Part shown: positions 10,034 to 19,915 of the stretch, piece after piece
How the letters are laid out: each line of letters opens with the position of its first letter
Position numbering within the stretch: the stretch's first letter is position 1
Source: Lysobacterales bacterium
GTDB taxonomy: Bacteria > Pseudomonadota > Gammaproteobacteria > Xanthomonadales > Marinicellaceae
NCBI GenBank assembly: GCA_026982315.1
Contig: JALSHI010000026.1
Location: forward strand, 1-64,000
Reading direction: 5' to 3'
Length of the DNA: 64,000 bases
Notes under the pieces: generated by a model
Database searches by the model: none
What the model saw: only the letters and a program-made list of their open reading frames with translations
What the model was told of the DNA's origin: nothing
Program-made: the position numbers and the translations under genes

Positions 10034-11461
10034 ATGAATGAAGTGACTTATAACGACAAAGTTGTGCGGCAATTTGCTGTTATGACTTTGATCTGGGGAA
10101 TTGTGGGCATGCTGGTGGGCGTATGGATTGCCGGCCAGTTGGCGTGGCCCTCATGGAATTTTGATGGCCTGGTGCCATGGTTGAGTTTTAATCGCTTGCG
10201 ACCGCTGCATACCAACGCAGTGATTTTCGCCTTTGCCGGTTCGGCCTTGATTGGCACGTCCTTTTATGTGGTGCAGCGCACCAGTCATGTGCGATTGTTT
10301 TCGGACAAGTTGGCCGCTTTTGTGTTTTGGGGTTATCAATTGGTGATTGTCGGTGCGGTGCTGACCTTGCCTTTTGGCTACACCCAGAGCCGTGAATATG
10401 CCGAGCTGATCTGGCCGTTGGATGTTTTGCTGACCATTGTCTGGGTGGCTTATGCCGTCGTGTTTTTTGGCACCCTGGCCAAGCGCAAGGTCAAGCACAT
10501 TTACGTGGCCAACTGGTTTTATGCCGCTTTTATTATTACCATCGCCATTTTGCATGTTTTCAACAACTTGCAGATCCCGGTAAACTGGCATTTGTCCTAC
10601 TCAGTGTACTCTGGCGCTGTGGATGCGTTGGTGCAGTGGTGGTATGGCCATAACGCAGTGGGTTTCTTCCTGACAGCGGGTTTTCTGGGCATGATGTATT
10701 ATTTTGTGCCCAAGCAGGCTGGTCGCCCAATCTATTCCTATCGTTTGTCTATCGTTCACTTTTGGGCTTTGATTTCCTCGTATATGTGGGCCGGTCCGCA
10801 TCATTTGCATTACACGTCCCTGCCGGACTGGGCGCAATCTTTGGGCATGGTGTTTTCCCTGATCCTGCTGGCGCCGTCCTGGGGCGGCATGATTAACGGC
10901 ATCATGACCTTGTCCGGCGCCTGGCACAAATTGCGGGACGATCCCATTATCAAGTTTCTGATTGTTTCCTTGTCTTTTTATGGCATGTCGACTTTCGAAG
11001 GCCCGATGATGGCGGTGAAGACGGTGAATGCCATGAGCCACTATACAGACTGGACCATTGGCCATGTGCATTCCGGTGCTTTGGGCTGGGTGGCCATGAT
11101 GACACTGGGTTCACTGTATGTGTTGTTCCCGCGTCTGTATGGCCGCAAACAAATGTACTCCACCCAGTTGATTAATGTGCATTTCTGGGTGGCTACCCTG
11201 GGCATTGTGCTGTATATCGCCTCCATGTGGATTGCCGGGGTCATGCAGGGTCTGATGTGGCGTGATGTGAACCCCGATGGCACGTTGGTGTACTCATTCA
11301 TTGAAAGTATCAAGGCCACCTATCCATACTACATTGCCCGTTTTATTGGTGGACTGATGTTCCTGACAGGCATGTTCATCATGGCTTACAACGTGTGGAA
11401 AACCATTCGTGGTGATGAGCCGGCAGACTTGCCGCTGACTTACGGAGCGAAAACCGCATGA
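10034..11461 (+). CDS. ccoN: cbb3 cytochrome c oxidase subunit I
   Basis: CcoN is the heme-copper catalytic subunit of the high-affinity cbb3 oxidase in the inner membrane, reducing O2 to water at low oxygen. The 475-residue protein is almost entirely transmembrane and shows the His-bearing blocks [29 protein letters not shown] and [15 protein letters not shown]. These supply heme and copper ligands. GAGGAAA precedes the start. It is first of the ccoNOQP operon, with the next start overlapping its stop. Confidence 0.98.
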   Translation: MNEVTYNDKVVRQFAVMTLIWGIVGMLVGVWIAGQLAWPSWNFDGLVPWLSFNRLRPLHTNAVIFAFAGSALIGTSFYVVQRTSHVRLFSDKLAAFVFWGYQLVIVGAVLTLPFGYTQSREYAELIWPLDVLLTIVWVAYAVVFFGTLAKRKVKHIYVANWFYAAFIITIAILHVFNNLQIPVNWHLSYSVYSGAVDALVQWWYGHNAVGFFLTAGFLGMMYYFVPKQAGRPIYSYRLSIVHFWALISSYMWAGPHHLHYTSLPDWAQSLGMVFSLILLAPSWGGMINGIMTLSGAWHKLRDDPIIKFLIVSLSFYGMSTFEGPMMAVKTVNAMSHYTDWTIGHVHSGALGWVAMMTLGSLYVLFPRLYGRKQMYSTQLINVHFWVATLGIVLYIASMWIAGVMQGLMWRDVNPDGTLVYSFIESIKATYPYYIARFIGGLMFLTGMFIMAYNVWKTIRGDEPADLPLTYGAKTA

Positions 11462-12078
11462 AACTGAATCACGAAGTCGTTGAAAAAAATGTGGGCCTCA
11501 TGGGCATATTGATTGCCGTGGTGGTCAGTGTTGCCGGTTTATTTGAAATTGTGCCGCTGATGTTTGATGCCAAGGCGGTCAAGCCGGTGCCCGGACTCAA
11601 GCCTTACACGGCGCTACAGCAGGCGGGGCGTGATGTATATGTGAGTGAAGGGTGTTATGTCTGCCATTCACAGCAGGTGCGCCCGTTTGTTTCCGAGGTG
11701 TTGCGCTATGGGCCTTACTCTCGGGCAGGTGAGTCGGTGTATGACCGGCCGTTCCAGTGGGGCTCCAAGCGCACCGGGCCGGATTTGGCGCGTGTGGGCG
11801 GTCTTTACTCCGACGAATGGCATGAGGTGCATTTGATGGATCCGCGCGCAGTGGTGCCTGAGTCTAATATGCCGGCGTTTCCATGGCTGGCCGAGGAAAT
11901 GGTTGATCCGGTGCAAACCCAAAAAAGCCTGAAGACCCTGCAGTGGATGGGGCATCCTTACACTGACGAAGAAGTGGCCAACGCCGCCAAGGAAGTGGAA
12001 GGCAAGACCAAGCTGGAAGCCCTGATTGCCTATCTGCAGGTGTTGGGCACCGCTGTGCCCAGGAGTTTGTCCCAATGA
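11458..12078 (+). CDS. ccoO: cbb3 oxidase membrane-bound monoheme cytochrome c subunit
   Basis: CcoO passes electrons from CcoP to CcoN. A single N-terminal membrane helix (about 13-35) anchors a periplasmic cytochrome c domain with CYVCH at 66-70. The Met ligand is probably in the [10 protein letters not shown] region. At 206 residues it is of family length. It overlaps both neighbours by 4 nt (ATGA), indicating translational coupling within the operon. Confidence 0.97.
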   Translation: MKLNHEVVEKNVGLMGILIAVVVSVAGLFEIVPLMFDAKAVKPVPGLKPYTALQQAGRDVYVSEGCYVCHSQQVRPFVSEVLRYGPYSRAGESVYDRPFQWGSKRTGPDLARVGGLYSDEWHEVHLMDPRAVVPESNMPAFPWLAEEMVDPVQTQKSLKTLQWMGHPYTDEEVANAAKEVEGKTKLEALIAYLQVLGTAVPRSLSQ

Positions 12079-12230
12079 TTAGTGGAATTTTTATCATTAT
12101 TCTGATGATCCTCTTTTTTGCTGTGGTGTTTTGGGCCTGGAGCGATCGTCAGCAGCCGACTTTTAACCGCATGGCACAGCTTCCGCTGGAAGATGACCTG
12201 CCCCAAACCATGAAAGGAGATGAACGATGA
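12075..12230 (+). CDS. ccoQ: cbb3 oxidase small subunit CcoQ
   Basis: This 51-residue frame starts at an ATG overlapping the ccoO stop and ends overlapping the ccoP start, so all three are coupled. It encodes one hydrophobic helix (IFIIILMILFFAVVFWAW) followed by a polar tail with RQQPTFNRMAQLPLEDD, the standard CcoQ/FixQ architecture. CcoQ stabilises CcoP in the complex. Confidence 0.9.
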   Translation: MISGIFIIILMILFFAVVFWAWSDRQQPTFNRMAQLPLEDDLPQTMKGDER

Positions 12231-13123
12231 GCAATTCCTGGAGCATCTATATCATTATTGGGGTTATTGTTCAGATCATCGCTTATGCCTGGTTGCTGCT
12301 GGCCACCTCGAAGACAGAAGTAGAGGGTGCAGACCACGAAAATGATACCGGCCATGTGTGGGATGAGGACTTGCGGGAGCTGAATAATCCTTTGCCCAAA
12401 TGGTGGCTTAACCTGTTTATTCTCACCATTGTGTTTAGCCTGCTGTATCTGGTGTTGTACCCGGGCCTGGGCAACATTAAAGGTGTGCTGGGCTGGACTC
12501 AGGAAAAACAATTCAAGGAAGAGTATGCGCTGGTGCATGAAGCCCGCAAGGAATTTTTCAGCCAGTTTGCCGGCAAGCCGATTCCTGATCTGGCCAAAGA
12601 TCCGAAAGCCCTGAAGGTGGGTGGCAATATTTTTGCCAACCGTTGCGCGGTTTGTCATGGCTCTGATGCGCAAGGCGCGATAGGCTTTCCCAATCTCACC
12701 GATGAAGAATGGCTTTATGGCGGAGAGCCTCAGGATATCGTAACCTCTATCACCAACGGCCGTCACGGAGTGATGCCGCCATTTGCCCAGGTACTGGGAG
12801 AGGAAGGCATCAAGCAGGTAGCCACCTTTGTGCGCGCCACCTGGCATGGCAAGCCGGGTGACCCGGAAGCCGTGGCAGCCGGAAAGCAGAAATTTCAGAA
12901 TTTTTGCGCCGCGTGTCATGGTGTGGACGGCAAGGGCAATAAAGTCATTGGCGCCCCTGACCTGACCAATGAGATTTGGCTGCATGGCACTTCTGACGCG
13001 ATTATTGAGACCGTTTTGCATGAAGGGGCTTCAGGCACCATGCCGGCTCATCAAGGCGTTCTGGAGCCAGAAGCCATTCGATTGGTAGCGGCCTATGTTT
13101 ATTCCCTGAGCCACAAGCAATGA
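12227..13123 (+). CDS. ccoP: cbb3 oxidase diheme cytochrome c subunit
   Basis: CcoP is the electron entry point. It has an N-terminal helix (about 4-25), a second hydrophobic stretch (NLFILTIVFSLLYLVLYPG), then two cytochrome c domains with CAVCH at 140-144 and CAACH at 227-231. At 298 residues it is full length. An AAGGAG site within the end of ccoQ precedes the start. Its stop overlaps the start of the next small membrane gene. Confidence 0.97.
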   Translation: MSNSWSIYIIIGVIVQIIAYAWLLLATSKTEVEGADHENDTGHVWDEDLRELNNPLPKWWLNLFILTIVFSLLYLVLYPGLGNIKGVLGWTQEKQFKEEYALVHEARKEFFSQFAGKPIPDLAKDPKALKVGGNIFANRCAVCHGSDAQGAIGFPNLTDEEWLYGGEPQDIVTSITNGRHGVMPPFAQVLGEEGIKQVATFVRATWHGKPGDPEAVAAGKQKFQNFCAACHGVDGKGNKVIGAPDLTNEIWLHGTSDAIIETVLHEGASGTMPAHQGVLEPEAIRLVAAYVYSLSHKQ

Positions 13124-13416
13124 GCCAGATTCAGGAATACAACCAGCGACAGCTCAAGCGGATTTTTTACCGCCGGCTGTCGCTGGCCCTGTGGATCTCC
13201 TTTTTAACTGCGGCGGTGGAGACCATGGTGTTTTTCGCGGCTTTTGACCCGGATCTGCTGGCTGATATTATGACTTGGGAAAATGATTTTTCCATCATGC
13301 AAACCTACACCATTGGCTTTTTCTTTTTTTGGGTTTTTACGGCCATTGCCGCCATCATGGCGGGCGTGGTCATGGTGTTACCGCGCACCAAACTGGCCAA
13401 ACGCATAGACCGTTGA
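13120..13416 (+). CDS. Small membrane protein coupled to ccoP, function unknown
   Basis: A 98-residue protein whose ATG overlaps the ccoP stop (ATGA), so it belongs to the oxidase operon. After a basic N-terminus (RQLKRIFYRR) it has two probable membrane helices (about 20-42 and 65-88) and a short basic tail (RTKLAKRIDR). It is not CcoQ, CcoH or CcoS by motif. Position and coupling suggest an assembly or accessory subunit of the cbb3 oxidase, but no family was recognised. Confidence 0.75.
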   Translation: MSQIQEYNQRQLKRIFYRRLSLALWISFLTAAVETMVFFAAFDPDLLADIMTWENDFSIMQTYTIGFFFFWVFTAIAAIMAGVVMVLPRTKLAKRIDR

Positions 13417-13429
13417 ACAAGGTAGCGGC

Positions 13430-13460
13430 CTGACCCGGCCCAAAAAATGGCTCGGGCCAG
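13430..13460 (+). other. Stem-loop between the ccoNOQP block and ccoG
   Basis: CCTGACCCGGCC, an A-rich loop, and GGCTCGGGCCAG can pair with one mismatch and one bulge. There is no following T-run, so it is more likely an RNA-processing or partial attenuation element than a terminator. It could lower expression of ccoGHI relative to ccoNOQP. Confidence 0.3.
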
Positions 13461-13589
13461 CGCCAGCCGCGCTATTCTTGCCTGTTAACGTTCGCAGGAG
13501 CGACAACCCGAACCACACTGTTGCTGTACGCGCCGATATACAGGCGCATTCTCTTTTGATCTGACATGTGAAATCACAAGGCCATCGAT

Positions 13590-15008
13590 ATGGATAAAAA
13601 TCCTCAAGCTAGCGGCGAACCGAAAAAGGTCAAGCTGGAACTGTACAAGTCCAAGGAAAAGATTCACCCCCGGGAAGTCCGTGGGCGCTTCCAGACGTTA
13701 AGAGCGCTCGCTGTTTGGGTTTTGCTGGGACTGTTTTATGTGCTGCCCTGGTTAAACTGGAATGGCCATCAGGCGGTTCTTTTTGATTTGCCGCACCGGC
13801 GGTTTTATATTTTTGGGCTGACATTCTGGCCTCAGGACTTTATTTACCTGTCCTGGTTGTTGATTATTGCGGCGTTTTCGTTGTTCTTTTTTACTGCTTT
13901 GGCGGGTCGCTTGTGGTGTGGTTATGCTTGCCCACAAACCGTCTGGACAGAGCTTTTTATCTGGATCGAGCGCTGGGTGGAAGGCGACCGCAATAAACAA
14001 ATCAAGCTGGATAAAAGCCCCTGGACCCGCCAGAAAATCATCAAAAAGGCGCTTAAGCATACGCTTTGGATTGCACTGGCCTTGTGGACGGGCTATACCT
14101 TTGTGGGCTACTTTACGCCCATTCGGGAGCTGGGGCATAACCTCTTGCATGGGCAACTGGGTCCATGGGAAACCTTCTGGATTCTGTTCTATGCCCTGGC
14201 CACTTATGGCAATGCCGGTATCCTGCGGGAACAAGTGTGTCTTTATATGTGTCCTTACGCGCGCTTTCAAAGCGCCATGTTTGATCGCGACACCCTCATT
14301 ATCTCTTATGATGAGAAACGGGGTGAGCCCCGCATGAAAGGCCGCAAGCGGCGGGAAGAGGCGCTGGCCCGCGGTGAGCCGGTGGGCGATTGCATTGATT
14401 GCACCATGTGTGTACAGGTGTGCCCCACCGGGATTGATATTCGCGATGGTCTGCAATACGAGTGCATTGCCTGCGCTGCCTGTATCGATGCCTGTGACGA
14501 AGTCATGATCCGCGAAGGCAAGGAGCCGGGTCTGATTCGCTATACCACAGAAAACGCCCTGGAAGGCAAACCCACCCACATTTTGCGCCCACGAATGGTG
14601 TTTTACTTTGTGGTACTGATGGGCATGGTGGGTCTGTTCGTGTATTCGCTCACCCACCGCCAGAGTGTGCAAGTGGATGTGCTGCGTGATCGTAATGCCC
14701 TGTACCGGATTGTGGACAGTCACACCGTGGAAAATGTGTATACTTTGAAAGTGGCCAACAAGGGCGACAAACCCCTGCACTTCCAGGTGAGTGCCGAAGG
14801 GATCCCCGGTATACACGTACTGATCCCTGACCAGGACAAAAACAAAGAGGCCGCACCAGGCGAGCTGATTAACCTGACAGCCAAGGTGCGGGCGCCCATG
14901 GACAAGCTCAAGCGGATTCAAACCATTCGTTTGACGGTTCAGGGCATTGAAGACCCGCAAGCCAAGGACACGGAAAAAACCAAATACTTTGGACCGAGAA
15001 AACGATGA
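13590..15008 (+). CDS. ccoG: Cytochrome c oxidase accessory protein CcoG/RdxA
   Basis: CcoG is a membrane iron-sulfur protein needed for cbb3 biogenesis, with a reported role in copper reduction. After an N-terminal polar segment come several membrane helices, including the GRLWCGYACPQTVW motif. A ferredoxin-like double cluster domain starts near residue 268 (CIDCTMCVQVCP and CIACAACIDACDEVM). One further helix (FYFVVLMGMVGLFVY) precedes an Ig-like periplasmic C-terminal domain. Length 472 is normal. The stop overlaps ccoH by 4 nt. Confidence 0.96.
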   Translation: MDKNPQASGEPKKVKLELYKSKEKIHPREVRGRFQTLRALAVWVLLGLFYVLPWLNWNGHQAVLFDLPHRRFYIFGLTFWPQDFIYLSWLLIIAAFSLFFFTALAGRLWCGYACPQTVWTELFIWIERWVEGDRNKQIKLDKSPWTRQKIIKKALKHTLWIALALWTGYTFVGYFTPIRELGHNLLHGQLGPWETFWILFYALATYGNAGILREQVCLYMCPYARFQSAMFDRDTLIISYDEKRGEPRMKGRKRREEALARGEPVGDCIDCTMCVQVCPTGIDIRDGLQYECIACAACIDACDEVMIREGKEPGLIRYTTENALEGKPTHILRPRMVFYFVVLMGMVGLFVYSLTHRQSVQVDVLRDRNALYRIVDSHTVENVYTLKVANKGDKPLHFQVSAEGIPGIHVLIPDQDKNKEAAPGELINLTAKVRAPMDKLKRIQTIRLTVQGIEDPQAKDTEKTKYFGPRKR

Positions 15009-15217
15009 GAAACGCTTATCCCCGTGAGGACGATAAACCCTGGTACCAACAGTTCTGGCCCTGGTTTGTGATTTCCTTGCCAGCCATTGCGGTTGTTGCC
15101 GGACTGGCGACCGTTATGATTGCCATGAAGCACAAACCGCAGGTGATCCCGCATGATGATGCCTTCAGCGGTCCGGCCCGGCATGCGCCGATGAAGGAGA
15201 AGCCGCCGACGCCATGA
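15005..15217 (+). CDS. ccoH: CcoH/FixH-like protein, unusually short
   Basis: The 70-residue product keeps the FixH N-terminal signature (KPWYQQFWPWFVISLP) and its single membrane helix. It ends soon after VIPHDDAF, where relatives continue into a periplasmic domain of roughly 80-100 further residues. Both ends overlap neighbours by 4 nt (ATGA), so the short form looks native rather than the result of a frameshift. FixH-type proteins help mature cbb3, together with the copper ATPase CcoI encoded next. Confidence 0.8.
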   Translation: MRNAYPREDDKPWYQQFWPWFVISLPAIAVVAGLATVMIAMKHKPQVIPHDDAFSGPARHAPMKEKPPTP

Positions 15218-17742
15218 GCGTCACCATTGCTGACAAGGCCGCTGCCATTGACAAGGACAATCCGGCGTCCGCTTGCTTCCACTGTGGTGAGCCAATTCCC
15301 GCCGGTGTGGATATTCGTATGTCCATCAATGGCGAGCCACAAGCCTTCTGCTGCCATGGTTGCAAGGCGGTGGCCGAATTTATCAGCGCGGGAAACCACT
15401 GCGAATTCTATCAGTACCGGGGAGACGCCAAACCCGGTGAACGGGCTTTGCCTGACCCGGCGCAGTGGCGCACCTGGGATAACCCTGACACTTTCTCCCG
15501 GGTGTGTCAGCCATTGGCGGATGACTCCGATCGCTTCACCGCCTCGATTCGGATTGACGGCCTGTATTGCTCGGCGTGCGGTTGGCTGATTGACCGGCAG
15601 CTGCGGGACACGCCAGGTGTTCTGGATGTGCGATTGAACACCATCACCCGCCAGTTGCAGGTGGATTTTGATCGTCAACAGATACCCCTGAGCCAGATAC
15701 TGGCAGTGATCGATCAACTGGGTTATCACCCGATTTTGACACCGGTTAACGCAGATGACTTGCCGGAGCAAGAGCGCATCGCCAGTATGAAGCGCCTGAT
15801 GGTGGCCGGGCTGGGCATGATGCAGGTGATGATGTTTGCTGTGGCCTTGTATGGAGCGGACTTCCATGGCATGGACGCCACCTCCCGCCGTTTTTTTGCC
15901 CTGATCAGCATGCTGGTGGCCACCGCGGTCTATTTTTACGCCGGTTCGGTGTTTGTTAAAAACGCCCTGCGTGATGTGAAGAATCGTCACTTGGGCATGG
16001 ATGTACCAGTGGCCCTGTCGATCTCCCTGGCCTACTTTTTCAGTGTCTGGCATGTGCTACAGGGTGATACCCAGGGCATTTATTTTGACTCCATGGTCAT
16101 GTTTGTGTTTTTTCTGCTGGCCGGCCGTCATCTGGAAATGGGCGTGCGGCACAAGGGCATGAATGCCAGGGAGGCGCTGGCGTCCATGGTGCCGGTGGGT
16201 GTGCGCCGTTTGCAATCTGCTACCTCTGCGGCTGGACCAATGTCACAAGCAGAGCACGCATCCTGCGAAAATGTGCCGGTGGAAAATGTTTGTAAAGGCG
16301 ATGTTCTGCTGGTTCGCCAGAATGAAGTCATCGCCTGCGATGGAACAGTGCTGGCCGGAGAAGCGGAAATTGACGAGTCCCTGTTGACGGGAGAGTCCAC
16401 GCCGGTGGCAAAAAAAACCGGCGACACTGTGCTGGCGGGGGCGCGTATTCTCAGTGGCGAATTGCGCGTACGTTCCAGTGCCCTGGGGCGAGAAACCTTT
16501 TTGGGTACGCTCACCGATTTGCTGGAACAGGCCCAGATGCAGCGCCCCAAAAGCCTGCAACTGGTGGATCGGCTGGCCGGCTGGTTTGTGGCTGTGGTGC
16601 TGGTGCTGGCTTTGGTCACCGCTGGCTGGTATGCGCTGTACGACCCGGACAATATGCTGCCGGTGGTGCTGGCGGTATTGGTGGCCACCTGCCCGTGCGC
16701 CTTGTCCCTGGCGACGCCAGCAGCCCTGACCGCCGCCAGTGTTCGTCTGGTCAAAAATGGCGTGCTTATCAATCGGCTGGATGCTTTATCGGCCTTGCCT
16801 CAGTGCCAGGTGTGGGTTTTTGACAAGACTGGCACATTGACCGAATTTTCCATGCAAATTCAGTGTTGGTATCCAGCCAGTGAAATGCGTGAAAAAACGG
16901 CTTGTGCGCTGGTCGCTGCGTTGGAAAAAGACAACCATCACCCCATTGCCACGGCTTTTGATGGCTGCAGGGATCCGAATATCCAGGCCACAGAGGTGCA
17001 TTCCGTTCCCGGGCAAGGCATAGAAGGGCTGATTGGCCAGCGCCGCTGGCGTGCTGGCAAGCGCGACTGGGTTTTGGCCTTGTTGAATGAATCCCAGCGC
17101 CATCAGGCGCTGGATAAGATACCGAATGTCTCAGGCACCACCGTATGGTTGGGAAATGACCACGCCCTTGCCGGTGTCTTTCAATTGACCAGCCGGATTC
17201 GAACCGATGCCGCGGAAACACTTGAGGCCTTGCAGCAGGCAGGTATCCATTGCCAGATTGTCAGTGGCGACACGCCGGAAATGGTGGCCGAGGTCGCCCA
17301 ACAACTGGGCGTGGATGACTGGCACGGCGACTGCCGCCCCGAGCAGAAAATCAATCTGGTGCGCCACTGGCAACAGCAGGGCCAAAAAGTGGTCATGGTG
17401 GGAGACGGCATCAATGATGCGCCGGTGCTGGCGCAGGCGGATGTCTCTTTCAGCTTTAACCAGGGCGCGCATTTGGCGCGCTCGGCGGCGGATCTGGTGC
17501 TGATGGGCGGACGTTTGCGTGGACTTTTGGCGGCGCTTCAGGTCGCGAAAAAAACCGGCCGCATTATCCGTCAGAATATCTTTTGGGCCATTACTTATAA
17601 CCTGGCGGTCACGCCGCTTGCAGTGATGGGGCAACTACAGCCGTGGATGGCGGCCATTGGCATGTCTGCTTCCTCGGTGCTGGTGGTGCTCAATGCCCGC
17701 CGCATCCTGCATGCTGGTCGTCGTCAACAGGTGGCTGGTTGA
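15214..17742 (+). CDS. ccoI: Copper-exporting P-type ATPase of cbb3 assembly
   Basis: CcoI/FixI is a P1B ATPase that moves copper across the inner membrane for the CuB site of CcoN. In order: a Cys-rich N-terminal element (CFHCGEPIP, FCCHGCKAV), a heavy-metal domain with GLYCSACGW, membrane helices, the TGES actuator loop, the metal-site CPC at 493-495, phosphorylation Asp in DKTGTLT near 537, and GDGINDAP. Length 842 is usual for the CcoI group with the extra N-terminal domain. It ends the ccoGHI operon; ccoS does not follow, as the next gene is convergent. Confidence 0.96.
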   Translation: MSVTIADKAAAIDKDNPASACFHCGEPIPAGVDIRMSINGEPQAFCCHGCKAVAEFISAGNHCEFYQYRGDAKPGERALPDPAQWRTWDNPDTFSRVCQPLADDSDRFTASIRIDGLYCSACGWLIDRQLRDTPGVLDVRLNTITRQLQVDFDRQQIPLSQILAVIDQLGYHPILTPVNADDLPEQERIASMKRLMVAGLGMMQVMMFAVALYGADFHGMDATSRRFFALISMLVATAVYFYAGSVFVKNALRDVKNRHLGMDVPVALSISLAYFFSVWHVLQGDTQGIYFDSMVMFVFFLLAGRHLEMGVRHKGMNAREALASMVPVGVRRLQSATSAAGPMSQAEHASCENVPVENVCKGDVLLVRQNEVIACDGTVLAGEAEIDESLLTGESTPVAKKTGDTVLAGARILSGELRVRSSALGRETFLGTLTDLLEQAQMQRPKSLQLVDRLAGWFVAVVLVLALVTAGWYALYDPDNMLPVVLAVLVATCPCALSLATPAALTAASVRLVKNGVLINRLDALSALPQCQVWVFDKTGTLTEFSMQIQCWYPASEMREKTACALVAALEKDNHHPIATAFDGCRDPNIQATEVHSVPGQGIEGLIGQRRWRAGKRDWVLALLNESQRHQALDKIPNVSGTTVWLGNDHALAGVFQLTSRIRTDAAETLEALQQAGIHCQIVSGDTPEMVAEVAQQLGVDDWHGDCRPEQKINLVRHWQQQGQKVVMVGDGINDAPVLAQADVSFSFNQGAHLARSAADLVLMGGRLRGLLAALQVAKKTGRIIRQNIFWAITYNLAVTPLAVMGQLQPWMAAIGMSASSVLVVLNARRILHAGRRQQVAG

Positions 17743-17762
17743 AAAAGACCGGGGCGCTTGTA

Positions 17763-18641
17763 TCAGGCTTTCAGCAAGCGGGCATGGTGGGCCATGTGGT
17801 CACCCATAAAGGTGGCAATAAAGTAATAGCTGTGGTCATAGCCATCCTGCATGCGCAGGTTCACCGGCTGGCCGCGTTCTTCGCAGGCTTGCACAAACAG
17901 CTCCGGGCGTAATTGCTCACGCAAAAAATCATCGGCTGTGCCCTGGTCAATCAAAATGGGGGCATCAAAACGATGACCGGCCTTGATAAGCTCGGTGGCA
18001 TCATACTTTTTCCATGTTTCCTGATCCTCACCCAGATAGCCGTGAAAAGCCTTTTGCCCCCAGGGAACCTGCGTGGGGGCCACAATGGGCGCAAATGCCG
18101 AGACGCTGCGGTATTGCCGGGGATTGCGCAACGCGGCCACCAAGGCGCCATGGCCGCCCATGGAGTGGCCGAAAATGCCGCTTCGATCGGTATCGGCCGG
18201 GAAATTGGCGGCGATGACCCGGGGCAATTCCTCTGTTACATAACTGTACATGCGGTAGCTTTCATGCCACGGCGGTTGGGTGGCATCCACATAAAAGCCG
18301 GCGCCACTGCCAAAGTCATAACTGTCATCCTCGCCGGGATAACCCTTTCCCCGCGGGCTGGTATCCGGGCAGACAACAATCAGGCCATGCTCGGCGGCAT
18401 GGCGCTGAAAGCCTCCTTTGGTGGTGACATTATCCTGGGTGCATGTCAGCCCGGACAGGTAGTAAACCACGGGCAGGCGTGCGCCAGGTTGCCGATTGGG
18501 CGGCAGGTATACGCTGAACTCCATTGGCCCATCGGCGAGCCGGGAGAAGTGGCGAAAGACGCCTTGTGTGCCGCCAAATGACTTGTGTTTCTCAATGGTT
18601 TCCAGTGTGTTGGGGTCTGTGGGTGCAAGGCTCATGGTCAA
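17763..18641 (-). CDS. fghA: S-formylglutathione hydrolase
   Basis: FghA hydrolyses S-formylglutathione to formate and glutathione, completing glutathione-dependent formaldehyde detoxification. It is an alpha/beta hydrolase of the esterase D group with nucleophile Ser160 in GHSMGGHG. Further family blocks are [16 protein letters not shown] and [12 protein letters not shown] with the catalytic His; the acid is probably in DQGTADDF. Length is 292. The start overlaps the frmA stop by 4 nt (ATGA). A second ATG 6 nt downstream is an alternative. Confidence 0.96.
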   Translation of the reverse strand: MTMSLAPTDPNTLETIEKHKSFGGTQGVFRHFSRLADGPMEFSVYLPPNRQPGARLPVVYYLSGLTCTQDNVTTKGGFQRHAAEHGLIVVCPDTSPRGKGYPGEDDSYDFGSGAGFYVDATQPPWHESYRMYSYVTEELPRVIAANFPADTDRSGIFGHSMGGHGALVAALRNPRQYRSVSAFAPIVAPTQVPWGQKAFHGYLGEDQETWKKYDATELIKAGHRFDAPILIDQGTADDFLREQLRPELFVQACEERGQPVNLRMQDGYDHSYYFIATFMGDHMAHHARLLKA

Positions 18642-19747
18642 AACTCGATAACAGTGCGGATGCTTTCACCGGCGTGCATCAGCTCAAAGGCTTTGTTAAT
18701 GTCTTCCAGTGGCATTTTGTGGGTAATCAGGTCATCGATATTGAGTTTGCCGTTCATATACCAGTCAACAATCTTGGGCACGTCGGTGCGGCCACGGGCA
18801 CCGCCAAATGCAGAGCCACGCCAAACCCGGCCGGTCACCAGCTGAAAAGGCCGGGTGCGGATTTCCTGGCCGGCGCCGGCCACGCCGATAATAACGCTTT
18901 CGCCCCAGCCTTTGTGGCAACACTCAAGCGCGGTGCGCATCACATCGACATTGCCAATGCACTCAAAGCTGTAATCGGCACCGCCATCGGTCAATTCCAC
19001 GAGGTGCGCCACCAGATCGCCTGCCACTTCCTTGGGATTGACAAAGTGAGTCATGCCAAACTGCTCGGCAATTTCCTTGCGGGCCGGATTGATATCGACA
19101 CCGATGATTTTATCCGCCCCAACCATTTTTGCCCCCTGGATAACGTTCAGGCCGATACCGCCGAGGCCAAATACCACCACATTGGATCCAGGTTCGACCT
19201 TGGCATCGAAAGCCACGGCGCCTACACCGGTCGTGACGCCACAGCCGATGTAGCAAATTTTGTCAAAAGGCGCTTTCGGGTTGACTTTGGCCACGGCAAT
19301 TTCCGGCAGCACGGTATGGTTGGCGAAGGTTGACGTGCCCATGTAGTGGTAAACCGGTTTGCCTTGATAAGAAAACCGGGTGGTGCCGTCAGGCATTAAG
19401 CCCTGCCCCTGGGTGGCGCGAATGGCCTGGCATAAATTGGTTTTCGGGTTCAGACAGTACTCGCACTCCCGGCATTCAGGTGTGTACAGGGGAATCACAT
19501 GATCGCCAGGCTTAACGGAGGTCACGCCCTCCCCCACTTCCAGTACGACCCCCGCACCTTCATGCCCCAGCACGGCGGGAAAAATACCTTCAGGATCGTC
19601 TCCTGAGAGTGTAAAAGCATCCGTATGGCACACGCCGGTGGCCTTGATTTCCACCAGCACTTCACCGGCTTTTGGGCCGTCGAGATCCAGCTCCACGATT
19701 TCCAGCGGTTTGCCCGGTTCAAATGCCACTGCGGCTTTGGTTTTCAT
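18638..19747 (-). CDS. frmA: S-(hydroxymethyl)glutathione dehydrogenase, class III ADH
   Basis: A zinc- and NAD-dependent enzyme oxidising the spontaneous formaldehyde-glutathione adduct to S-formylglutathione. Catalytic zinc motifs [12 protein letters not shown] and GHEGAGVV, the four-Cys structural zinc loop (ECRECEYC with NLC), and the NAD site [14 protein letters not shown] are all present. Its 369 residues are standard. AAGGGGA precedes the start. It forms an operon with fghA, under the promoter at 19792-19820 that contains a TetR-type operator. Also called adhC. Confidence 0.97.
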   Translation of the reverse strand: MKTKAAVAFEPGKPLEIVELDLDGPKAGEVLVEIKATGVCHTDAFTLSGDDPEGIFPAVLGHEGAGVVLEVGEGVTSVKPGDHVIPLYTPECRECEYCLNPKTNLCQAIRATQGQGLMPDGTTRFSYQGKPVYHYMGTSTFANHTVLPEIAVAKVNPKAPFDKICYIGCGVTTGVGAVAFDAKVEPGSNVVVFGLGGIGLNVIQGAKMVGADKIIGVDINPARKEIAEQFGMTHFVNPKEVAGDLVAHLVELTDGGADYSFECIGNVDVMRTALECCHKGWGESVIIGVAGAGQEIRTRPFQLVTGRVWRGSAFGGARGRTDVPKIVDWYMNGKLNIDDLITHKMPLEDINKAFELMHAGESIRTVIEF

Positions 19748-19791
19748 AGCGAGTTTCCCCTTGTTGATGGTTGTTGCAAGCGATAATGGTA

Positions 19792-19820
19792 AGATTAGAA
19801 TGAATGTTCATTTCTGTCAA
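19792..19820 (-). promoter_or_regulatory. frmA-fghA promoter with operator in the spacer
   Basis: On the minus strand a perfect -35 TTGACA (19815-19820) is 17 nt from TAATCT (19792-19797), a weak -10. The inverted repeat AATGAA-TG-TTCATT (19799-19812) fills the spacer, where a bound repressor would block RNA polymerase. The adjacent TetR-family gene is the obvious candidate regulator. Confidence 0.7.
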
Positions 19821-19915
19821 GGAGCGTCCTTTAAAGAAAAGGCTTTTCATCACCTGTGCCTGGCCAGCAACACAGCAGCGTGGATTTTGGGACAGAGATG
19901 AATCCTGCAGGCGGG

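Noticed and set aside
13752-14960. 402-codon open frame antisense to ccoG
   Set aside because: It is a shadow of ccoG codon usage; composition is His/Gln-rich with no domain, and the plus-strand gene is certain.
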